From positions 1 through 64,000 of IMG/VR virus record IMGVR_UViG_3300049617_000088: a DNA stretch of 64,000 nt. One strand, given 5' to 3'. The translations under genes were made by a program, and so were the position numbers. A model generated the notes under the pieces. The model did no database searches and was not told the DNA's origin. It was given only the letters and a program-made list of their open reading frames with translations. Shown here in pieces: positions 57,961 through 64,000 of the stretch (its first letter is position 1; each line of letters begins with the position of its first letter). Source of the DNA: a virus.

Positions 57961-58494
57961 TTAAAAATAAACGGTAAATCCTAATTTACCAGTGGGGACT
58001 GCCGAAACATTTGCTGAAGGATTACCAATTCTCAATGCTGGATTGGCATCTACAACTGATTGAAAATCAAAAGTAGAAGCATGAATCCAACTTGGACCAC
58101 CTTGAAGAAAAAATCTCCATCTATTACGACGACCAAACTCTAATCCCAAATGAAGATTAACATAATCATAATCGAAACTTGGCAAAGAATTTGCACCCGG
58201 TACCTTCCCTTCGAAAGCATGACCGCCTTCTAAAGTCAAGGTTGGAGCAATGGGAAAGTTAATTGGGTCTAAAGTGAAGCCACCACGAATGCCCGGAGCC
58301 ATTACATTATGAGTTCCAGCTACTGTTAATCGTAACCAATTAACAGGGCGAACAACCACACCTAATGCTACTCCATCGGGAGCACCCACATCTGCTTGAA
58401 CTCCAATCCATTTGTGTCTAGTTTCGTCGGCAGATGAAGATCGGTTTACTAAAATAACTAATAAAAACAGGGCGATATATAATATTTTGCGCAT
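57961..58494 (-). CDS. Predicted outer-membrane beta-barrel protein
   Basis: Start at 58494. A signal peptide (MRKILYIALFLLVILVNRSS) is followed by alternating beta strands and a C-terminal aromatic signature (KLGFTVYF). These fit an outer-membrane barrel of about 150 residues. Unusual for a phage to encode. Confidence 0.65.
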   Translation of the reverse strand: MRKILYIALFLLVILVNRSSSADETRHKWIGVQADVGAPDGVALGVVVRPVNWLRLTVAGTHNVMAPGIRGGFTLDPINFPIAPTLTLEGGHAFEGKVPGANSLPSFDYDYVNLHLGLEFGRRNRWRFFLQGGPSWIHASTFDFQSVVDANPALRIGNPSANVSAVPTGKLGFTVYF

Positions 58495-58529
58495 ACCTTC
58501 ACATATAACCGTTAACTGCAAAGGCTATA

Positions 58530-59417
58530 ATGTTTTACATTTACTTAATTTTTAATAAAGAAAACGGCAAAATATATGTTGGTAAAACTAACAATCCAAA
58601 ATATAGATTACGTACTCATTTAAAAATAGCTAAAGGTGGTAGAGAAAAATATCCTAGAATGTTTAGCGTGATTCATGCCGCTATAAATAAATACGGCAAA
58701 GAAAATTTTGTTTTCAAACTTATTGAAAAAACAATAACTGAATCAGAAATTTTGATTAAAGAAAGTCAGTGGATAAAATCATTAAAAGATTCTGGATACA
58801 TTTTATACAATCTAACTGATGGTGGAGATGGTGTTTCAGGATGGCATCATACAGAAAAAACTAAAAGAAATATGTCTTTAAACAAAAGTGGAGCTAATAA
58901 TCCTATGTTCGGAACACATAGACCCGAATCTGTTAAAAAAGATATCTCAAATTTTAGAAAAGAAAACTTTAATTATTATTCTAATCTTAATAGAGGTAGC
59001 AAAAATCCCAACGCAAAGCTAACAGAAAACAAAGTTATCGCAATTAAAAAACTTATCTCAGAAGGTCTCAAAGATATTGAAATTGCAAATCTATTTTCTG
59101 TTAGCAAAAAATTAATAAATGATATTAGAAATACCATGAACATGCTTTGGTTTCGCTGGCTGTTGAGATACCACATGGTTTGGAATCGTCTTATCAGCAT
59201 CGCGTTGCTTGCGATAGGCGACATACTCTTGATAGTCAATACGATGACGACGTTTACGGAAGCCTCGCTTACTCATTATTCACCTGCCAATCCGAAAAAA
59301 GTCACATCACCCAAACCAAGTTCAAACTCTTTCTCTGGATTGCGAGCAAACTCATGCTTGAACACCAAGCATTGTTCCTTTAAAGTACCAACATCATTGA
59401 TCTTTATCTTGAGTTGA
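58530..59417 (+). CDS. GIY-YIG homing endonuclease, 3' end lost
   Basis: The GIY-YIG domain (YIYLIFNKENGKIYVGKTNN) is followed by NUMOD-like repeats (SGANNPMFGTHRPESV) and a helix-turn-helix (IEIANLFSVSKKLINDI). After residue 200 (about 59135) the frame runs antisense through the minus-strand genes, so the gene has lost its own end. It could be an insertion that truncated the adjacent gene. Confidence 0.75.
   Translation: MFYIYLIFNKENGKIYVGKTNNPKYRLRTHLKIAKGGREKYPRMFSVIHAAINKYGKENFVFKLIEKTITESEILIKESQWIKSLKDSGYILYNLTDGGDGVSGWHHTEKTKRNMSLNKSGANNPMFGTHRPESVKKDISNFRKENFNYYSNLNRGSKNPNAKLTENKVIAIKKLISEGLKDIEIANLFSVSKKLINDIRNTMNMLWFRWLLRYHMVWNRLISIALLAIGDILLIVNTMTTFTEASLTHYSPANPKKVTSPKPSSNSFSGLRANSCLNTKHCSFKVPTSLIFILS
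59112..59276 (-). CDS. Basic small protein, 54 aa
   Basis: MSKRGFRKRRHRIDYQEY is very basic at the start. It overlaps the 59276 gene as TAATG. Its 3' end lies where the GIY-YIG gene ends, so its C-terminus may be cut. Confidence 0.45.
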   Translation of the reverse strand: MSKRGFRKRRHRIDYQEYVAYRKQRDADKTIPNHVVSQQPAKPKHVHGISNIIY

Positions 59418-59605
59418 TCCATTCGATTATCATTATTACTAACTCTCATATCCTTCATGAGACTAGCAATTTCATTCCTAGCAGACTCTTCTTCAGAACG
59501 ATATCTCTTATATAGAGAAGTAGCTGGACCAACTAATTCTGAACCCTTATACTTATAAGTCCATTTAGTACGACCCATTGAAACATGATCATTATACATT
59601 CCCAT
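59276..59605 (-). CDS. Hypothetical protein, 109 aa
   Basis: Helical, basic, with no known motif (EEESARNEIASLMKDMRV type). Overlaps the next small gene by one base. Confidence 0.55.
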   Translation of the reverse strand: MGMYNDHVSMGRTKWTYKYKGSELVGPATSLYKRYRSEEESARNEIASLMKDMRVSNNDNRMDQLKIKINDVGTLKEQCLVFKHEFARNPEKEFELGLGDVTFFGLAGE

Positions 59606-59616
59606 AATTCACTTCC

Positions 59617-60427
59617 TTATTCTTCTAATTGTTCAGACTCTTTATTCTCAGCTTCTAATTCTAGGATATCTTGTAGACTTAAATTATCTCCATCCTCCAA
59701 CCCTCTGAAATAAGCCATGATATCTTTGATTAAATTATTCTGATTTATGTCAACAGATTCTTCTTTAGGTTTTTCTATCTTAGGTGTTGCGGTAGAAAGA
59801 TTACTTTTTCCATTATTAAGAATTTTTTCTTCTTGTTTAATGGATCGAGTTGCTTGTTTGGATTCTGGAATATCTACTCCGTGCAATGCCATATTCTTTT
59901 TAATTGATTCGACAACTCCTTGGCAATAGGAATCAATATAAATTGGACCTCGTCCCAAACATTTGGTATCGATTAAAGTATTAATCTTTTTGAAAAAAGT
60001 GGCAAAAACAAACTTAGTATATTCGGCGTCTTCATCATCGCCATAAACATAATAATTAAATTCTTCATCTCCTGAAGCGGGATGAATAGTTTCTTGTACC
60101 ACATAACAATAAAAATGTTTAGAGCAAACTAAAGCTAACGCTTGCATCCAACCAATGACTTTAAAAGTAACGCTTGCATCCAACCAATGACTTTAAAAGT
60201 AACGCTTGCATCCAACCAATGACTTTAAAAGTATGGTATAATAATTCGTTTTGACTGTAGCTAACCTCTTGCTTTTCCAGGCTAGCCAGCTCCTCTGGAG
60301 TAATGTTATACTTTTCAATCAACCTATCAGCTATCGCAGACGCTGCCGAAGCCTCGTTGCTATTGGGAGAATTAGATAAATTGCGGAGGAGCTTTACTTT
60401 AGTTAGTATGGCTGGTGGAGTTGGCAT
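59617..60427 (-). pseudogene. DUF2786-like protein split by three 32-nt repeats
   Basis: The N-terminal part (ILTKVKLLRNLSNSPNSNEA, ADRLIEKYNITPEEL) matches DUF2786 proteins. A perfect 32-nt unit occurs three times at 60137-60232; removing two (64 nt) restores one frame of 248 residues. As written it makes a short N-terminal peptide, with a possible second start at 60183. Copy number could control expression. Confidence 0.7.
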
Positions 60428-60446
60428 CTTGCTATAACTATATCAA

Positions 60447-61148
60447 TCACCAACTGAAATTAGTTGGAGCATAAACCTGACTTTGCATCCTAATAATCTC
60501 CCTCAGATCAGAACGGGGTTGATAATAATCCGATTCAGCTACTCGAATCAGATAGCGCCACTCATTAGCGGAAGCTACCACACCAGTGTGAATATCCCAC
60601 CAATCAAACTCTACTACTGTAGCTGATGGAACAGTCATAGTTCTAAAAACTGGCTTGGAGGTCAAATCTTGAACATACTGCGACATCATATTATAGACCT
60701 CATAAGAGGGTTCCGAGGGAATCGGAACATACAGAGGGCTATTAACGAACTTGGTTAGACATCCTGTACCAGTAACCAGCAGATGATATCTATTGGGACG
60801 AGGATCATTCTCCTGCGCAAAGATATCAGGCTTCCCAGAACCACCCGGATTCTTGGTATTATCCCTTGGAGCACCATCTGTATGCCAACCAGGGATAGCT
60901 GGAGACATTCCCTTCATCAACATATGAATTTTGGTGTCAACGATAACATGCTTCCTATCATGACGGATGTTCATTGCACGCAAAGCGAGACGAGTAATTT
61001 CTCCACCATAACGAACAGCATCATCCAGAGAGGCATTCCAAAGACCGAAAGTATTCTTCAGTTCATTGGTCGGAGGCTGCTCAATGGAGCCGCCAATCAC
61101 CAATGGATTACGATTAAAAAGAACCTTGGTTGTCTTCTCGTTATTCAT
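60447..61148 (-). CDS. Possible 2OG-Fe(II) oxygenase-like protein
   Basis: The start at 61148 avoids an overlap. Contains GWHTDGAPR (HxD), WDIHTG and EWRYLIRV, which would fit the H-x-D, H, R triad of 2OG oxygenases. 233 residues. Only weak support; family not certain. Confidence 0.45.
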   Translation of the reverse strand: MNNEKTTKVLFNRNPLVIGGSIEQPPTNELKNTFGLWNASLDDAVRYGGEITRLALRAMNIRHDRKHVIVDTKIHMLMKGMSPAIPGWHTDGAPRDNTKNPGGSGKPDIFAQENDPRPNRYHLLVTGTGCLTKFVNSPLYVPIPSEPSYEVYNMMSQYVQDLTSKPVFRTMTVPSATVVEFDWWDIHTGVVASANEWRYLIRVAESDYYQPRSDLREIIRMQSQVYAPTNFSW

Positions 61149-61498
61149 TGCCTTTTCTTTCATCGTACAAACATTGATCGCATTTACTATCTTCATACAA
61201 TTCATCGGAATCAATCGGAATCAAATAGCTTTTGACATGCAGCACAGCATACATAGTTCTCAGGGAAACATTCCTTATGAATCTCATCGCATGCCATGCA
61301 GGTTGAAGACCAACTACGCTCGTGCTCACACATTCTAGGATCTAATGCCCGCATCTCACTTGAGAGTTGACGAGCTAATTCTTTTTCTCCACTGTTATAA
61401 GCTGCACATATTCTTTCAATTAAAGATTTTCGTTTATCACAAGTATTAAACCACTCTTGTCGGCGTCTAGATATTTCTTCTTTACTTAAAGTAGACAT
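61141..61498 (-). pseudogene. Zinc protein split by a 10-nt tandem duplication
   Basis: The frame ends at CAACQKLFDSD. A direct 10-nt repeat (61204-61223) shifts it; without one copy it continues into ELYEDSKCDQCLYDER, which matches CIECKIPLDPDELYEDGRC in the neighbouring gene. So the original protein had an extra zinc site, 115 residues in all. Confidence 0.6.
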
Positions 61499-61821
61499 CT
61501 TAACCTGTCACATATGCAATGATCACATCTACCATCTTCATATAATTCATCGGGGTCGAGTGGTATTTTACATTCGATACAGCGAGATATTCGTGTTGAA
61601 CCAGTTTGGTCAGGATCACATTCCGTACAGGTACAAGTATTTTTCGCAACTAAACCGTGGTTAATTCCACGCGGCGAATTGCATGGGCATCCATCTGCAA
61701 TGCAACGATTCTCTGGCAACAATGTTTCGCCACAAGCACGACAGCTATCACAATCGGTATAGATGTTTTCACCTTCCATTGGATGGAAATCGTTGGGATT
61801 CATTTTGTAATCATCCGACAT
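61486..61821 (-). CDS. Zinc-rich protein, 111 aa
   Basis: Three Cys clusters: SCRACGETLLP, CNSPRG-type CTCTECDPDQ, and CIECKIPLDPDELYEDGRC. Paralogue of the split gene next to it. Unknown function. Confidence 0.6.
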   Translation of the reverse strand: MSDDYKMNPNDFHPMEGENIYTDCDSCRACGETLLPENRCIADGCPCNSPRGINHGLVAKNTCTCTECDPDQTGSTRISRCIECKIPLDPDELYEDGRCDHCICDRLRCLL

Positions 61822-61856
61822 TAGATTTAGTTAGGTTACAGATGAAGTATTCTTGG

Positions 61857-62048
61857 TCAGTTGGCTCTCGAACTGAGCCACAAAAAAACTGTGTGTTGTA
61901 CTGGACAGTAACCAATCTGTCCTGGGAATTGATTCTTGTAAGCATTTTCTTCTGTGACATAAACGTGAGATAGCCTACCGGACTTGAAGGGATCTTTAAC
62001 TTCTGAGTCGGGAACTATCTTCTCACATTCAACACAGAACCAAGTCAT
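61857..62048 (-). CDS. Hypothetical protein with Cys pair, 63 aa
   Basis: WFCVECEKIVPDSE at the start suggests a small zinc site. Overlaps the next gene as ATGA. Confidence 0.5.
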   Translation of the reverse strand: MTWFCVECEKIVPDSEVKDPFKSGRLSHVYVTEENAYKNQFPGQIGYCPVQHTVFLWLSSRAN

Positions 62049-62218
62049 TTCTTTTCCTCAAGGTACTTAACTACTTCCTGGCTAGACTCTTGAACTTTTT
62101 GAATCTTTTCACTTAACTTCTTATCAGGAATAGTTTTCGTAATCTCGGTAGATTTTCTACCGATTTCTTTATAAAATTCCTTGACATCATTCGCATGTTT
62201 TTTAGTTTCTTCACTCAT
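62045..62218 (-). CDS. Coiled-coil protein, 57 aa
   Basis: Charged helix (MSEETKKHANDVKEFYKEIG). Its stop overlaps the following ATG. Unknown. Confidence 0.5.
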   Translation of the reverse strand: MSEETKKHANDVKEFYKEIGRKSTEITKTIPDKKLSEKIQKVQESSQEVVKYLEEKK

Positions 62219-62232
62219 AATTTTCTACCTTT

Positions 62233-62586
62233 TTATTTTTGCTCTCCGACTAAATGTTTGACAATTGTGTACCCCATGTATTTATTGGGAATTAATTGGC
62301 AAACTTCGGCGGAGGATTCTATTTCAATATGGAAGCCATCCTTTTCAAAACGGGTTGAGAGGATACCTCCACGTGTACTAGTAACCCAGGAATCGGAGAA
62401 GTCAATGGCGAACTGTTGTTTAATATTACGACGCCTATTTTCTTCTTTTAATTTATCGTGATGGTCAGCACGCCAACAATCCCAACAAATCCAACCCTCT
62501 AAATAAGGAATAGGCTTACCAGAATGGTAGATATATTTATTATGTATTTCACAACGAAAGACTTTAATGTCTTCTAATCGAAACAT
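62233..62586 (-). CDS. Hypothetical protein with zinc-like site, 117 aa
   Basis: Start at 62586 after AAAGGAAT, which avoids the tRNA-Lys. GWICWDCWRADHHD suggests metal binding. Unrecognised. Confidence 0.55.
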   Translation of the reverse strand: MFRLEDIKVFRCEIHNKYIYHSGKPIPYLEGWICWDCWRADHHDKLKEENRRRNIKQQFAIDFSDSWVTSTRGGILSTRFEKDGFHIEIESSAEVCQLIPNKYMGYTIVKHLVGEQK

Positions 62587-62601
62587 GTATTCCTTTTCTG
62601 G

Positions 62602-62675
62602 TGGGTCCAGTGGGACTTGAACCCACAACAAGACGGATTAAAAGTCCGCTACTCTGCCAATTGAGTTATAGACCC
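62602..62675 (-). tRNA. tRNA-Lys (UUU)
   Basis: The acceptor GGGTCTA/TGGACCC pairs with one wobble, the T-arm GTGGG-TTCAAGT-CCCAC, and the anticodon arm CGGA-CTTTTAA-TCCG gives UUU. CCA is encoded. The HNH gene ends inside its 5' part. The phage LysS at 38629 could charge it. Confidence 0.93.
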
Positions 62676-63135
62676 AGTTTTGTACCAACCTTGAATGTCA
62701 GAAGTTTTTTTACGATGACAGTTGGCACACCTGACATCGCACTTCTTTATCTCTAATTTTATTCTATTTAAAGAACAAACATTAGAGATAAGCTTTGAAA
62801 CATTATTGCTTTTCTTTCCTCGAACATGATCGAATTCTAAACATCTAATGTCTGATTCGCCGCAATCAACACAAGAATGTGTTGATAAATATTCGCGAAT
62901 GTGTTGATAAATATTCGCGAAGCCATTGATAGTTGCTATCTTTAGTTTCTTGTTTTCGGAGCCCACAAATTTTGATATGCTTTTCACGATTAGCAGCATA
63001 GTATTCCCTAGAACGCTGCCTACCACATTCTTTACAATGTGGCTGCTTACCATCTGGACTGGTTTTCTTTTTATTAAAATCGTCTTTTAATGATTTAGGT
63101 AATTTACAGATAGAACATTTCTTTTGTATTAGCAT
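62649..63135 (-). pseudogene. HNH endonuclease gene split by a 22-nt tandem repeat
   Basis: N-terminal zinc part (CSICKLPKSLKDDF, HCKECGRQRSREYYA) and C-terminal HNH core (CVDCGESDIRCLEFDHVRG, RCANCHRKK) are in different frames. Perfect 22-nt copies at 62877-62898 and 62899-62920 separate them; removing one gives 154 residues. The TAG stop lies in tRNA-Lys. Currently inactive unless the repeat contracts. Confidence 0.75.
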
Positions 63136-63165
63136 GCCTTTTAATATAACATGCCGGATTAAAAG

Positions 63166-63354
63166 CTATTGGATGCTCGCTTTAACTACTTGTTGATTTG
63201 CAATCTCAACACATAAACGATCCTCTCGTTTATCTTCGGGATAAGGAAGGAAAGGTTCTCCATCCACTGAAATGAGTCGGAAGATTAAATACTTAGCCTC
63301 TGCGGTATCCTGTGCCTTCTTCTTACTCATACCAAGAAATTGCGTCGCATCCAT
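63166..63354 (-). CDS. Hypothetical protein, 62 aa
   Basis: MDATQFLGMSKKKAQD type small protein. Ends in TAG, in frame with the HNH gene. Unknown. Confidence 0.5.
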   Translation of the reverse strand: MDATQFLGMSKKKAQDTAEAKYLIFRLISVDGEPFLPYPEDKREDRLCVEIANQQVVKASIQ

Positions 63355-63355
63355 T

Positions 63356-63697
63356 TTATTCTTCCTTATCAGCTAGAATTACACCAACAATTTGTTTCTC
63401 TACCACATATTCATCATCATAGTGATCTTCACATCCCAATGCGGGGTCAACATATATTTCATAACGAACCGTATTGATATCCCAATCCAATCCCTCAAAC
63501 TCTCTGTCGGCAATGATGATAAATCCTAAGCTGCCAGTCCACATGACATCAGCTTTAAACGCACAATCATGCATCGTATTGATGATGCAGGTGCGAATAT
63601 AATCGTGCCGTCCTATATAGGAATGATTATTTCTTGCAATAAAATCTACTGCTGCATTTAATTCAATTTGATTATAACTAATTTCTACAGTCGGCAT
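63356..63697 (-). CDS. Hypothetical protein, 113 aa
   Basis: Beta-rich, acidic end, no recognised family. Overlaps the preceding gene by one base. Confidence 0.55.
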   Translation of the reverse strand: MPTVEISYNQIELNAAVDFIARNNHSYIGRHDYIRTCIINTMHDCAFKADVMWTGSLGFIIIADREFEGLDWDINTVRYEIYVDPALGCEDHYDDEYVVEKQIVGVILADKEE

Positions 63698-63999
63698 TAT
63701 TCAATCAAATCGAATTGCTGAACAATATTTCTCAATCCACTTGCTTCTAAATCAAGTGCTTCTAATTTTTTGAGAATTTGATTTCCCTTAATAAGGAGAC
63801 CATATTCTTTAATGAAGGGAGAAATATCATTCGTATTTTGGAAACTGATAGATAGAATTGAGTCATCGAAACGCAAATCGATATCAGGAGACACTTCAAA
63901 AGAGGAATGCCAACCATCCCAAGTTAATTTTTGAAGAGGTGCAACTTGTTCATCCTGAACACTACCAGTATATTCAAGATATAATCCACTAGCCTGTTC
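63697..63999 (-). CDS. Hypothetical protein, 5' end beyond the window
   Basis: The frame is open to the window edge (EQASGLYLEYTGSVQDEQ, LTWDGWHSSFEVSPD), so the start lies outside. About 100 residues visible. No family recognised. Confidence 0.55.
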   Translation of the reverse strand, partial: EQASGLYLEYTGSVQDEQVAPLQKLTWDGWHSSFEVSPDIDLRFDDSILSISFQNTNDISPFIKEYGLLIKGNQILKKLEALDLEASGLRNIVQQFDLIE

Positions 64000-64000
64000 A

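Noticed and set aside
891-62461. Many plus-strand open frames opposite minus-strand genes (for example 5459-5695, 15268-15630 opposite strand, 28115-28639)
   Set aside because: They are shadows of real genes: no ribosome sites, low-complexity translations and overlap with well-supported coding sequences.
1-64000. CRISPR array
   Set aside because: No regularly spaced repeats were found; the 32-nt repeats at 60137 are directly abutting without spacers.

Overview
The window looks like the accessory (moron-rich) arm of a large tailed-phage genome whose host is probably Gram-negative. The reasons are: about 130 mostly tiny genes packed with ATGA/TAATG overlaps, nearly all on the minus strand; a big tRNA cluster plus scattered tRNA genes; seven homing-type HNH/GIY-YIG endonucleases; and many auxiliary enzymes. 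Several lipobox lipoproteins and a predicted outer-membrane barrel point to a host with two membranes. No capsid, tail, terminase, polymerase or ribosomal gene is visible, so the phage assignment is inference from architecture.

Layout. 1-5.4 kb: tRNA cluster on the minus strand, driven by a sigma70-like promoter at 5396-5423, with two HNH genes and several degenerate or unusual tRNAs. 5.4-13.1 kb: CoaD, a von Willebrand factor A (VWA) protein, small operon genes, a TROVE/Ro60-like protein and a Nudix hydrolase. 13.3-15.8 kb: a plus-strand block with a 612-residue coiled-coil protein. 15.8-21 kb: DNA methyltransferase, P-loop kinase-like protein, metzincin-type protease, AlkB-like dioxygenase, 5'-3' exonuclease. 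21-31 kb: lipoprotein, winged-helix-like and membrane proteins, protein kinase, lysine-rich protein, two Nudix enzymes, TPM-domain and LemA proteins. 31.8-32.3 kb: a promoter followed by about 270 nt of strongly folded, apparently noncoding sequence. 32.3-42 kb: SpoU methyltransferase, amidohydrolase, DUF3228-like protein, aminotransferase, complete LysS, a superoxide dismutase homologue and an HNH/tRNA cassette. 42-52 kb: cupin-like protein, tRNA-Arg with HNH, RtcB, M50 protease, half-size EamA transporter, isochorismatase-like hydrolase, tRNA-Leu/tRNA-Gln with HNH. 52-64 kb: small coiled-coil and winged-helix proteins, CoaE, a lipoprotein/outer-membrane block, GIY-YIG endonuclease, zinc proteins and tRNA-Lys with HNH.

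How genes may work together. The most coherent theme is RNA and translation: some 20 tRNAs, LysS, SpoU methylase, a TROVE RNA-binding protein, the RtcB ligase and a 2H phosphoesterase. One tRNA-Pro has perfect arms but a 33-nt anticodon loop that becomes a canonical UGG loop if 26 nt are removed, which would suit an RtcB-type splicing or repair pathway. A second theme is cofactor metabolism (CoaD plus CoaE, three Nudix enzymes, isochorismatase fold, aminotransferase), and a third is envelope modification.

A striking secondary pattern is gene damage or recoding. Five reading frames are broken by short perfect tandem duplications (5, 10, 11, 22 and 3x32 nt), two more at A-runs, and four carry a single in-frame stop codon. 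Whether this is real decay, phase variation, programmed recoding or sequencing error cannot be decided from the sequence alone.
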